This document shows positions 54,095 through 64,000 of a stretch of 64,000 nucleotides of DNA, piece after piece; the first letter of the stretch is position 1; the number at the start of each line of letters is the position of its first letter. Where the stretch lies: NCBI RefSeq assembly GCF_963576675.1, contig NC_088915.1, positions 5,461,001 to 5,525,000 of the forward strand, given 5' to 3'. The notes below the pieces were generated by a model. That model saw nothing but the letters and a program-made list of their open reading frames with translations. It was not told the origin of the DNA and searched no databases. The translations under genes and the position numbers were made by a program. Origin of the DNA: Euphorbia lathyris (lineage: Eukaryota > Streptophyta > Magnoliopsida > Malpighiales > Euphorbiaceae).

Positions 54095-54650
54095 TAATTG
54101 GAATGGTCAATAACTAATTTTTAAGTATTAATGTATAATTTCTTAAAATTAAGCTAGATTTCGTGTAAAAGTCATAACATGTAAAAAATTGAATTTAGGG
54201 AGCGCCGAACAGGTAAAAAAATTAAAAAATTTAATTTGAGAGTGCTACTAGGCAAAAAAAAATTAATAATTTGGATTTAAGGATGACCTACCCGGTAAAA
54301 AAAATTAGAGATTTGGATTTATAGCGATTGATAAAGCCTAACAAGTCCAAAAAAAAATTAAAAATTTGAATTTAGAGTACCTAATAAGTTTTGAAATTTA
54401 GAATTTTGAACAAGCCTAATACTTAATGAGCCATTTTGGAGGGGCTAATTCAACACCCAATATTTTTTTGAGACAGAGAGCCGAAACTACCCAGAATCAA
54501 GGTGGTTCCGGCAGTCGAAGGGGCTCGGGCCCCTGTGTCTACACCCCTGGTCACACCCGACCATAAACGGCATCATGTATAAGATAACGAACGTTCGCAA
54601 GTCAAAAAGATGAATCGGTTTTCTACGAATTGACCCACTTTAGACCATAA
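54095..54650. repeat. Dispersed repeat, copy 2 (pair with 45830-46345)
   Basis: Same order of blocks as copy 1, with numerous substitutions and small indels. It ends at TACGAATTGACCCACTTTAG and ACC. It lies about 280 bp upstream of LINE 2. Confidence 0.75.
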
Positions 54651-54933
54651 AAATTCAGATTGTTTAAAATTTATTTATTGATTTGGCTTGGACGTGATAA
54701 TTGTATCAAACTTTCTATGTATCCCAAATAGAACGTCTTTTAATTTTTAAATCGGAAATCAAAATCACGTAGTTCTACCTATTTTAGGTATTTCTCTTAA
54801 TTTATTAATACTTTGATTGACACGCTAATGATTTAATTGTAATTTCATCTTATTGGTATATAATTTTATTTTTCATAATATGGTTATTGAACATAAATCA
54901 ATATTTAGTATCCCGAATTTATAGAGCAGCTCG

Positions 54934-56478
54934 ATGATCGTGAACCAAGCCCTAGACCCCCTCAACCATGACCGCCGACCACCTTTCGTCGTCCCTCTTG
55001 ACGGTCAGCCTCCTCCAAATACGCCGCCGGAATCTGCGAGAATCTCATGGAGAGATATTGCTGCTAACAAGACGGCTCGTACGACTCCGCGATCCCGGGT
55101 TGATTTGTGCGCTGCAGTGTTAGTCAAGATTGAGGCAAATGAATCGAACCCGCTTCATCCAAGAATCACCATTGACCCCGAATTGAAAAAGAAACTTGCC
55201 AAACCATGGGAGAAGGCTCTCGTGATCAAGCTTCTTGGAAGGAATCTAGGTTATGTTGCGCTTCAGAAACGGACCTGTGAATTATGGAAACCGATTGCAG
55301 GATTTAATATGATGGATTTAGGGGAAGGCTTTCATCTGGTACAGTTCGATGATGACATGGATAGGAATCATGTGATTGACGACGGACCGTGGCTAATCCA
55401 AGGGCATTATCTAACAGTACGCACCTAGTCCGCCTCTTTTAACCCCATTGATGCTTGTGTGGAAAAGTCCATGGTCTGGGTACGTTTTCCCCAACTCCCG
55501 CTGTTATATTATGATGAGGATGTTCTATTAGGATTGGCAACTGTGATAGGGAAACCGGTTCGAGTGGATGAAAATACAGCTATGAGAACGAGGGGTAAAT
55601 TTACGCGTGTATGCGTGGAGATAGACTTATTGAAACCGCTTGTTGCTCAATTCGATCTGGAATGGGATGAACAACGGGTTGAGTATGAGGGATTACATAT
55701 TGCTTGCACCCATTGTGGCAGATATGGGCATACCCGCGCTAATTGCATATGGCCAAGTGCAATACCAGAGAAAGAGCCAGATACAAGTAACATACCAATG
55801 GAGGAGTCAAACAGGATAATGACAGACAAAGGTACAGAAGCGACAGAAAAAAGCGCTGAGCCTAGAACCGAATCACAGCAGAAAGGGGATTTGAATACTT
55901 ATGGTCCATGGATGATTGTACCAAAGAGAAGGTTTAATACTCGCATAACAGGGCAAACTTTGAATGCAAATGGAAAAGAGGAGGGATGGAAACCAGAAAC
56001 AGCAAATCCTTTCACTGCTGCCGAGGCACAAAAGCAACCAACTCCTAATGCAAAGACCTTCAGTGGATTTGTAACACAAGTTGATGAAGCTACCAAAGCT
56101 ATAACACAACATGTGAATATGGGAGCCACAAGGAAAGGGAAAACAATTGCTCGTCAAGGTGCGAGAGGAAAGGAAAATGGTGGCAAGTCTGCACAAAACA
56201 GTGTGAACAGATTTGCAAGTTTGATTGTTGAAGACATGGAGGTGGAATTGGGAGGAGTCAGGGATACATAAAGTTTGAGAATGGCGTCAGGAATAGGGAA
56301 GAGAACCAGACTAGAACCTGATGACCGTTTTGTCCTAGGTGAGATGGATGAGAACAGAACATCGTTAGAAACTCCGACACTCAAAGGGAATGATAGACTC
56401 AATCAGCTCCTACGAGAAAGATCGGTGAAAGAGGCGGTAAAGGGTGTGAAGGATGGGGTATCGGCACCCCAGGCCTAG
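54934..56478 (+). pseudogene. LINE 2 ORF1, gag-like protein with DUF4283 and CCHC knuckle
   Basis: One continuous frame begins at ATG 54934 (MIVNQALDPLNHDRRPP). The DUF4283 region reads PWEKALVIKLLGRNLGYVAL, MDLGEGFHLVQFDD and DDGPWLIQGHYLTV. A TAG at 55426-55428 sits where related proteins usually have Trp. The same frame continues MVWVRFPQLPLLYYDED, IGKPVRVDENTA and the zinc knuckle CTHCGRYGHTRANC (about 55704-55746). A hydrophilic tail runs to TAA 56269-56271, and then more open codons to TAG 56476-56478. There are no frameshifts. The role would be RNA binding in the LINE particle. Confidence 0.88.
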
Positions 56479-56526
56479 TGTTCTGGTGTCCCAAGGGGTG
56501 CGTAGTTCCTGCTGTCAAGTTTGATT

Positions 56527-58778
56527 ATGAAGATTATAACATGGAACTGCTTCGATGCCGGTGGCACCGCGTTTCAATGCTTGATAAGGCATATGGTACG
56601 TACTCATCGTCCCACTATTCTGTGTCTTTTGGAAACTAGAATTCCAGGGACTCGTGCTATGGAGATTGGAAAACAGGTTAACTTACCGAATGTAGAGTTG
56701 GTGGAAGCGGAAGGTTATAGTGGAGGAGTTTGGTTATTTTTGGGTGAGAACCTCGTGAAAATTGACGCGATTTTGAAGAGTATTCAATTCATTCATTGCA
56801 AGGTGACTTTCACTAGTGGTATTTGGTGAAATAGCTCCTTTTTGTTCACTGCCGTTTACGTTAGACCACAGATGCAGTTTAAGAGAGCTTTCTTTGCTGA
56901 GATGAAGCAATTAGGGGAAAGTGTTGATAGTCCTTGGCTTATTTGTGGGGATTTCAATTGTATTCGTTCAATGGAGGAGAAGCAGGGCGGCTCGGCTAGC
57001 ACTCTTGACAGGTGCGCGCCTTTTGCAGACTGGATTAATCAGCTGAGCTTAGTGGATTTGGGCTTCGTGGGACCTCGATTCACTTGGTATCAGGGATCCT
57101 CTCCCCGCACAAGGGTAGCGTGCAGATTAGACAGGGGTTTGTGCTCAACGGATTGGAGAATTAAATTTCCGGAAGCTATAGTAAAACACCTTCAACGGCA
57201 CCAATCGGACCATGTTCCAATCCTGATCGATTTTATGAATGAAGGGAGGAAACCAAAGATCCCGTTTAGATTCATGACTGCTTGGCTTGAGGATGATTCT
57301 ATCCGGGATCGGGTGAAGGAGGGTTGGCAACATTCAGAATCTCTACAGATTACAATAAAGGGTCTCATGGAGAAATTAATGGATTGGAATCAGAAAGAGT
57401 TTGGGAATATTATTGGAAGGAAAAACCGCCTTTATGCAAGGTTAGGAGGAGTTCAGAGGGCCTTGACAAGAAACTGTAATAGGGGGCTGTTACGTCTCGA
57501 GAGGCGTCTAACCGCGGAACTGACCAGGACCCTGGCACAGGAGGAACTTTACTGGCAACAGAAGTCGCAGGTTCAATGGCTTCGAGAAGGCGATCGGAAT
57601 ACGACGTTTTTTCACACATCAACGATCATCCGGACTACAAGGAATAAGATAGCAGGCTTGCGGGATAAGGATGGGATATGGGTTTGGGATACGGATCAAC
57701 TTAGAAGCATGTCAACTGAGTATTTTGGGAAATTATATCATAAAGATATGCCGACCCGGATTCAGTTAAAGACAAGGCACAAGTTTCCCGCGATTTGCGA
57801 TGCAGATTTGGAGGATTTGGGAAGGCAGTACTGTATAGAGGAGGTCAGGAATGCGGCCAGATCAATGGCCCCCTGGAAAGCCCCCGGTCCGGATCGACTC
57901 CAAGCGGATTTCTATCAGAAATTCTAGGAAATTGTTGAGCCGAGCACTTGCAAGTGTGCCCTATGAGGACTTAATAAAGGGATTTTAGAGGATGATCTGA
58001 ACACGACTCTAATCACCCTTATTCCCAAGGTAAAAGATCATGAAAGCCTAGCTCAGTTTCGGCCTATTAGTCTATGCAATGTAAGCTATAAAATGATTAC
58101 GAAGTCCATTGTTAGTCGGTTGAAACCTCTTCTGCCTGAGATTGTCAGCCCGATGCAGTGTAGCTTCATCCCAGGAAGGCAAATTACGGACAATATAATC
58201 TTAATCCAGGAAGCTGTGTTTGCTTTTAACCAGAAAAAAGGGAAAAAGAAGTTCATGCTTCTCAAGCTCGACCTAGAGAAAGCATACGATCGAATCAGCT
58301 GGAGTTTCTTAAATGACACTCTGCAAGTGTTGGGCCTGCCGTCAGGTATGATTTCTACAATCATGTCATGTGTGACTTCCTCTTTCATGCATGTCCTGTG
58401 GAATGGAGAAAAGGACGTTGGCTTTAAGCCATCCCGAGGGCGTAGGCAGGGGGATCCCTTATCCCCATACCTGTTTGTCTTGTGCCTTGAATGACTCAGT
58501 CACCTTATTCTTGATGCTGTGGAGAGAGGTTCATGGAAGTCGGTTGTACTATCAAGAAATGGCCCTGGAATGACTTACTGCTTCTTCGCAGACGACATAG
58601 TTCTGTTAGCCGAGACTACCCAGCAGCAAGCAGCGCTAATCAAAGAGATCCTTACCTATTTTTGTGACAGCACGGGTCAGAGAGTAAGCTTTGACAAATC
58701 ATGCGTCTTCTTCTCAGCTAATACTAAAAACCGACAGAAGGAGGAGATTGTGAAGGACTTGGGGATTAAAAGCACGAC
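56527..58778 (+). pseudogene. LINE 2 ORF2, endonuclease and first part of reverse transcriptase
   Basis: Starts MKIITWNCFDAGG. The endonuclease has LCLLETRIPG, SPWLICGDFNCIRS and HQSDHVPILIDF. It then reads VQWLREGDRNTTFFH and the reverse transcriptase WKAPGPDRLQADFYQKF, TLITLIPKVKDH, QFRPISLCNVSYKMI, LLKLDLEKAYDRISWSFL, RQGDPLSPYLFVLCLE and the catalytic CFFADDIVLLAET (about 58573-58611). In-frame stops occur at 56827 (TGA), 57925 (TAG), 57964 (TGA) and 58492 (TGA), with no frameshift anywhere, which is unusual for a dead element. The solo LTR begins right after codon KST at 58779. Confidence 0.9.
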
Positions 58779-60432
58779 TGTTAGACGAGGTGCCGCGGCC
58801 TAATCTCCCGGGCGGACCGGGGGGTGGACAACCTCATGGCGACGTAAGCGGTGATTGGCGCCGAAAGCAACCAATCGTGGAATCAAGCTGCTCGGCAAGA
58901 CCGGAGCTCGGAGATATGGAAGAGTCGCCACCCACGAATGGGAAAATGAACACCGATCCCTTGCGGGAGACCGGTGTGGGTTCGGAAAACTTGGGTACGA
59001 GCCGAGAAGGCTAGCTCCTTTCCGGAGAAAGGCTACTAGGCACCCCGACATCGCCCGGTTATGAACCACCGGCCTCCTACTCAGCATGTTAGGCGATAAC
59101 GGACTAATCGCATATTTCTTTAAGTTTAAAATTCATTTGAAACCTTTTCTTTCTCATTTTGGAAACCGTTTTGAGCATATATTATTGAAAAGCCACTTTA
59201 ATAAAGAATCACCCATTTACATCAGTTCAATATAAAAGAGAGGGGAGGAAGGAAGAAGTCGTTTATTTACAACGTAATGTACATGTCGTGTTGCGAGTTA
59301 ATTCTATACTAACTTATTTCCCCAAAACGAGTTTATTTACATGGTTCGCACCTTAATCGCCGTTGGAACGATTTAAGTGCGTTTTAAAACCCCGTTGGAT
59401 GAAGTTCACCCGAATCGCCGTTGGAACGACTCGAGTGTTTGAAAACGTTAAGATAAAAACCTTTAATAAGAAAACGTGGTTAAGTCATACAAGTCAATTT
59501 TATTTTGTACAAATCTTTTAAGAAAACGATTCAAAACTTCATTATTCACAATGAAAATGATTTTAATTACAAGGTTCGCTTAATCCGTCATTGGAGCAGA
59601 CTAAGGTTTTGAAACGTGGTATTTTAAGAAACGATTTGAAATGTCAAGAAAACACTATTTATTTACATTAGTAACCTCTAAAAATTCATTAGTTTAAATA
59701 ATTAAGTTGAAAACTCTTTTTTGTGATTTATTTTCCCCTTTTTCCTTAATGGATTCTCTACTTGTCATAATTACAATAATAAACATATTTAAACCCAAAA
59801 TTCACTCTCAAATAGAGGCCATTTGAAATATGGACCCATAAATGGTCCAAAAGAATAAAGGAAATAATATAAACATATATATATACATTTTGATCAAAAA
59901 GGGAATATGAAATAAAAGTTAATGGAAAGAGATTAAATAATACATGTATGAAAATACTAAACATGATATATTTATACTTTAAACATTTGAAAATAGTAAA
60001 TAAAACTCTTAAGTAAAAAAATAACATTTATCCCCAAAATAGTCTTATTTAATAATAATTAATATAGCCCAAATATCCCAAAACTATATGTATACATACC
60101 TAATGTAATTTTAAATGTCAAAAATAATATATATTAACCCACTAACATCTACTAATTATCTCCAAAATGCCCAAGTAAGTAACATTTAAAATAAAATCCA
60201 ATATAACCCAAATGAACAAAAAAGGAAAATATATATATATATACATACATATACTTATGTTTAAAAATAGAATAAAAAAAATGATATACAAACATCCTAA
60301 ATAATTATATATACTAAATGTCTAAAATAATTGGAAATATATATTACATAACTATACATATATATGTAAAGGATTAAAAGCTTAAAAGTTAAGAAAGATG
60401 GACTAAAACAGCATTTTTTACATTCTGACAGA

Positions 60433-60459
60433 TTTACCGACGGAAAATCCGTCGGTAAA
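60433..60459. repeat. Perfect hairpin inside the solo LTR
   Basis: TTTACCGACGGA and TCCGTCGGTAAA pair perfectly around an AAA loop. Confidence 0.95.
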
Positions 60460-61189
60460 CAGCAATTAGTGACAGAAATGGCAAATTACAGCAGCACTCC
60501 AATTATTTCCAGATTTATTCAAAAGCTTTAAATTGAATCTAATTCAATCGTTTTGGATTTCCGAACTATCAAATATGGATCATAGTCAATAACGGAAATT
60601 TCTCAAACGACGTTTTTATTTTAAAACGTTATTTGGAAATTCTTTAGATTAAAACTCATAATTACAACGTTTTCAATACCCGAACTACCTTTTTATCGGA
60701 TCACGAATCGTATTGGGATATTAAAACGATGTTTTTTTTTATTTTAAAACAAAACCGAATTTTATTCAATACGAGATGAAAATTAAATAAATACGCCAAA
60801 TTAAAAAAAGTGACAAAATAAATGAACAATTAAATAAATAAAAGCATAACATAAAAAATAAATAGAAGAAGGAAATAAATTAAATAAAAATAAAAGAGTC
60901 TAGTCCTCGGATAATACCTTAAATTCGGTATCTGACAGTCGAAGCCGATTGATTCCACGAGTCGTGATTTTTCATTTTTTGTATTTTTTTAGGAAAAATT
61001 TAACTTTGGGAAATTCGGAATTTTTGAGAAAAAAAATATTTTTCTAAAAAAAATCACTTTCTCTCTCTAAAAATGTCTAGAGTGAGAAAGGCTCCAAAAA
61101 TCTCCCTCTTCCCCCAAAAAATGCATGGGGATCCGTGCCTTTTATACGCAAACGGATCCCCGAAAGAATGGGCGACGCCCGAGTAAAAT

Positions 61190-61405
61190 CGGACGTCGCC
61201 CAAGGGCGTTGGGCGGTCGCCCAAGGCATGTTGGGCGGCCGCCCAACCTTGCGTTGGGCTACCGCCCAACAGTGTTGAGCGAGCGCCCAACACAAGGTTG
61301 GGCGCACGCCCAACGCAAGGTTGGGCGGGCGCGCCCAACCGCCGTTGGGCGTTCGACCAACGATCGTTGGGTGCTCGCCCAACGTGGTTGGGCGCTCGCC
61401 CAACG
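61190..61405. repeat. Array of about nine short palindromes inside the solo LTR
   Basis: Units follow GTTGGGCGNNCGCCCAAC with 3-8 bases between them (for example GTTGGGCGGCCGCCCAAC and GTTGGGCGCTCGCCCAAC), spaced about 22-26 bp. The central two bases vary while the arms keep pairing in most units. Confidence 0.9.
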
Positions 61406-61690
61406 GCCGCCGGGACGCGTCTTGGGCCGTCGGGCGTGCACGTCCCGTAGCCGTCGAGCGCGCGTCCCGCGCCGCCGAGCGTCCCAGTGGCCGACGAGGG
61501 CGCGCCCCGCGCCTCCGGGCCCGTGCGTGGTTCGGACGCCGAGTGCGTGCCGTTCGCGGTTGGACTCGTGCATCCGACGAACGCCGAGTGTGCGCCTCGT
61601 GCTGTCGAGCGGGCGTCCGACTGTCGTCGGACGCGCGTTGGCTACCGCTAGGCGCTTGCACCATGCCGCTGAGCACTCGCAAGCCATCCA
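61406..61690. other. GC-rich, CpG-dense block of the solo LTR
   Basis: Repeated CGCCGAGCG, CGTCGAGCG and GCGCGTCCCGCG pieces. Long open frames exist on both strands only because stop codons are rare in such sequence; the translations are Arg-Pro-Ala rich without motifs. Confidence 0.7.
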
Positions 61691-61830
61691 ATCGACAACA
61701 GCGACCCGTCGTAACTCTTCCTCCTTTATTATGTATTTATTATTTTTTGTTTTTCAAAATTCCGGAATCAATCGCTTCAACCGTCTTGTTTCCAGGTTTT
61801 CGTCACAGGTCCTCCGACTCGGTGTCTACA

Positions 61831-62577
61831 ACGACGAATATAGGGAAGTATCTTGGTGTCAGATTAATACATGAGAAAGTTAATAAGAGCACCTATGGTT
61901 ATGTGATTGATCAAACAAAAGAAAGGCTAGCAGGTTGGAAAGAACGAAGCCTCTCCCTAGCGGGACGCTCAACTTTAATCAAATCGGTTCTGTCAGCAAT
62001 ACCTAGCTACTTGATGCAAACTACAGTTTTCCCTGCAAGCATTTGCCGCAACCTAGATTCTATTAGCAGAAATTTTCTTTGGGGAAGCTCGGATAGGGGG
62101 CGAAAAATGCATCTCGTGAGATGGGATGTGGTTTGTCGAACTAGAGCTCAGGGCGGTCTCGGTTTTTATCGGACGCGGCTGGCGAACTTAACGAGCATCG
62201 CAAAGCTAGGATGGAGGATGTTGTGCGAGCCGGATACGATTTGGGTTAAAGTTCTTAAAGGCAGATATTCAAATGGAAAGCAGGGGTTGGAGATGTTCAG
62301 GAACAGGAAGGAAAAAAGCTATAGTTGGCGGAGAATTATCAAGGGTGTGGGGTTGTTAAAAATTGGACTGAACAAGCTTGTGAAAAATGGTAAAAACACT
62401 TTGTTCTGGATGGACTGCTGGCTTGGGAATGTAAGGTTACGAGAAAAGGAGATCTCCCCACAGTCGGAGGAGGAATTAATGAAGAAAGTAGCGGATTACT
62501 GGCTCGACCAAGGCGGATGGGATTGGGTGCAACTAAGCCGGTTTCAAATGATCCAATCTTCAGAAATTCATCTATAA
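61831..62577 (+). pseudogene. LINE 2 ORF2, continuation of the reverse transcriptase region
   Basis: The frame resumes NIGKYLGVRLIHEKVNKST, then ERLAGWKERSLSLAGRSTLI, PSYLMQTTVFPASICRNLD, FLWGSSDRGRKMHLVRWDVV and GGLGFYRTRLANLTSIAKLG, as in other plant L1 elements after the YADD motif. LINE similarity holds to about WDWVQLSRF (62545), then changes to unrelated sequence and a TAA at 62575-62577. The zinc-binding and RNase H domains are missing because of the copia insertion. Confidence 0.88.
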
Positions 62578-63342
62578 ATGGACAATGATAGTTTTTGGAT
62601 CATCAGCTGAAGTATCAAAAGAAAAATACAAGAGAGAAAATCTTGAAAGCACTCAAATACAAAAAGATCTTACTCCAACTTTTCTATTCTCTGTGTAAAT
62701 GCTAGATTGATTGTTTTGTAATCATCTAAGGTGTTCTTTAGTTGAAAAAGAACAAGTGTGTGATCAATAGGAATATTGAGAGTATTGAGCTGAGTACTTG
62801 GTTGTAAGTATTCAGTGGTAGAAAAATCTAAGTGCTGGGTTGTAGTACTTAGTAGGAGCTGAGTAGACGAATAGAGGACGTACTCTTGCATACTCACTGC
62901 CTTGTAAAGGGTTTGTGCTCTACCTTGAAAGAGCTCAGTATTGGATTGAAAATCCCAGGAGGAACTGGGGACTGGACGTAGGTAGAGAGGCCGAACCAGG
63001 ATAAGTCGTGCTGAGTAACTTCTAAACTCTTGCTCTCAATATTTATATATATGTGCATGTGTTGCTTGTTGTATTTACTCAGCTTATAAATTATTTAAAC
63101 TGAAACTGAGTAAATCTGAGTGCTAAGTTGGAAGCTGACCTTTCAAGTGTCAATTCCCAACTCTCAAGTCAAGCAGTCTTAGTCAGCATAGAACTAAAAA
63201 TGTCTGACTAGTCAATCGCCCGTGCTGACCAACACGCTGAGTTATCAAACTCTTAAAATAACATTAAGTCAGCATAATTAAAAGCGAAAAAGTTAAATTA
63301 GTTCCTAACCCCCCCCCTTGGAACTAATTACTAGGGACCAAC
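62560..63342 (+). repeat. 5' LTR of a Ty1/copia element (start not fixed)
   Basis: It ends GGGACCAACA at 63342, directly before the primer binding site. A TTTATATATATG box at 63041-63053 is a candidate TATA element. Just before the end, TTAGTTCC and GGAACTAA are inverted around a run of C. The left end should be TG, but the junction with LINE 2 (62545-62580) shows no clear duplication. The repeat may be truncated. Confidence 0.7.
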
Positions 63343-63344
63343 AA

Positions 63345-63356
63345 GTGGTATCAGAG
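63345..63356 (+). promoter_or_regulatory. Primer binding site, complementary to initiator methionine tRNA
   Basis: TGGTATCAGAGC follows the LTR by two bases, the standard site in plant Ty1/copia elements. Confidence 0.93.
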
Positions 63357-63405
63357 CCTAAGCTCACTACTCAAAGATCTAACAATCTTGAGCTGATCCC
63401 GAAAA

Positions 63406-64000
63406 ATGGGTGAGAATAGCACTTGTTTCCTTCCAGGAAATCAAACAACACAGATACTCCCTGAGGGATTATCGATCACTAGACCTCCCCTATTCTTTGG
63501 GTCAAATTATACATTCTGAAAAAATAGAATGAAGAACTTTATACAAGCCACAAACATGAGTGCATGGCTTGCAATTGTTCAAGGTCCACATGTGCCATTT
63601 AAAACTGTTAACAATGAGAAAATTGTTAAAAGTGAAGCTGAGTGGACAGAGGATGACCTCAGAAAATTACAAAATAATGCTTCGGCTAACAATATGCTTC
63701 ACTGTGCTTTAGATGCTATAGAATACAATAAGATTTCAGGTTGTGAGTCAGCACAGGAGATCTGGAAGAAGCTGGAAGTAACTTATAAAGGCACCATCAA
63801 GGTCAAGGAATCCAAAGTGAACCAACACATGCGATTGTATGAGCTGTTCGAGATGACTGACAATGAGGACATCTCAGCAATGAATGCCAGGTTCACCAAC
63901 ATAATAAATGAGCTTAAAAGACTCGGTAAGAATTTCACTGAAGAAGAACAAGTAAAGAAGATCTTACGAAGTCTTCCCAAAAGTTGGCAAGCCAAGAAGA
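63406..64000 (+). pseudogene. Copia gag, partial at the window edge, with one nonsense codon
   Basis: Gag forms the particle that packages the element RNA. The frame starts MGENSTCFLPGNQTTQ at ATG 63406, about 50 bp after the primer site. Codon 38 is TGA (63517-63519) where Trp is expected in the N-terminal motif around SNYTF and KNRM. It then continues open: FIQATNMSAWLAIVQG, DAIEYNKISGCESAQEIW, KLEVTYKGTIKVKESKVNQH, MRLYELFEMTDNED and RLGKNFTEEEQVKKILRSLP. This is the UBN2-type gag of plant copia elements. The rest of the element lies beyond the window. Confidence 0.88.

Larger units (their letters stand above)
58779..61830. mobile_element. Solo LTR, 3,052 bp, of a long-LTR (Ogre/Tat-like) gypsy element
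   Basis: It begins TGTTAGAC and ends GTCTACA, with the 5-bp duplication ACGAC on both sides (58774-58778 and 61831-61835). Removing it restores the LINE 2 frame. The start contains GAGTCGCCACCCACG, TTGGGTACGAGCCGAGAAGG and GGCTACTAGGCACCCCG, a layout I associate with very long LTRs of Ogre-type plant elements (inference). The interior is AT-rich at 59100-61050 and extremely GC-rich at 61190-61690. No internal coding region, second LTR or primer site is present, so it is the product of LTR-LTR recombination. Direction within the LTR is not certain. Confidence 0.85.
54920..62577 (+). mobile_element. L1-type LINE (LINE 2), split by a solo LTR and cut by a copia element
   Basis: ORF1 at 54934-56478, ORF2 at 56527-58778 and 61831-62577. 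The solo LTR at 58779-61830 interrupts ORF2 exactly, with a 5-bp duplication and no loss of frame. The copia element truncates ORF2 before its zinc-binding and RNase H parts. It differs clearly from LINE 1 in sequence. Apart from stop codons, its frame is unbroken. Confidence 0.9.

Noticed and set aside
61190..61405. CRISPR-like array
   Set aside because: The units are short palindromes with 3-8 base gaps in a plant LTR; there are no spacers of constant length and no associated genes.
61077..61691. Minus-strand open frame of about 200 codons and overlapping plus-strand frames in the GC-rich block
   Set aside because: Stop codons are rare in GC-rich DNA; the translations are low-complexity Arg/Pro/Ala and exist on several frames at once. 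The region is LTR sequence.
58779..61830. Complete non-autonomous LTR element (TRIM or LARD) in place of a solo LTR
   Set aside because: No internal direct repeat that could be a pair of LTRs and no primer binding site were seen between the TG and CA ends.

Overview
The window looks like repeat-rich, AT-rich nuclear DNA from a flowering plant, probably a eudicot. The evidence is a captured fragment of the photosystem II antenna gene LHCB6, plant mobile domain (PMD) genes, plant-type L1 and RTE LINEs, Ty1/copia and Ty3/gypsy LTR elements, hAT and Mutator-like transposons, and many MITEs. I found no tRNA, rRNA, organellar DNA or CRISPR. Only one gene looks near-intact: a five-exon PMD gene on the minus strand at 42.3-44.2 kb.

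Layout. 0-8.3 kb: a LINE 3' tail; a wrecked PMD gene containing a 1.1-kb inverted duplication of its own 5' exon; a Mutator-like element carrying a broken LHCB6 fragment; three copies of a module with paired hairpins, interleaved with MITEs. 8.3-21.7 kb: MITEs of several families, a hAT transposase remnant, and the first copy of an unidentified locus with ~150-bp tandem repeats. 21.7-28.2 kb: a young gypsy element with near-identical 750-bp LTRs and a scrambled interior. 29.4-35.0 kb: a full-length but frameshifted L1-type LINE. 35-41.9 kb: more MITEs, the second copy of the tandem-repeat locus, and a fold-back element. 41.9-45.6 kb: a LINE 3' fragment, the PMD gene, an upstream minisatellite and paired hairpins. 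45.8-54.7 kb: a dispersed repeat pair, an RTE LINE inside a hAT-like element, and MITEs. 54.9-62.6 kb: a second L1-type LINE whose reading frame is broken only by stop codons and is split by a 3,052-bp solo LTR. 62.6-64.0 kb: the 5' end of a copia element running off the window.

Insertion order can be read from the nesting. The gypsy element sits in a MITE (5-bp target duplication). The solo LTR sits in LINE 2 (5-bp duplication), and the copia element interrupts the end of LINE 2. LINE 1 sits in an older MITE (20-bp imperfect duplication), and the RTE sits in a hAT-like element (19-bp perfect duplication). The elements do not act together as a pathway. The PMD gene may depend on a neighbour, because the LINE fragment just downstream on the same strand carries an AATAAA signal. 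All family assignments come from reading motifs by eye; no database search was possible.
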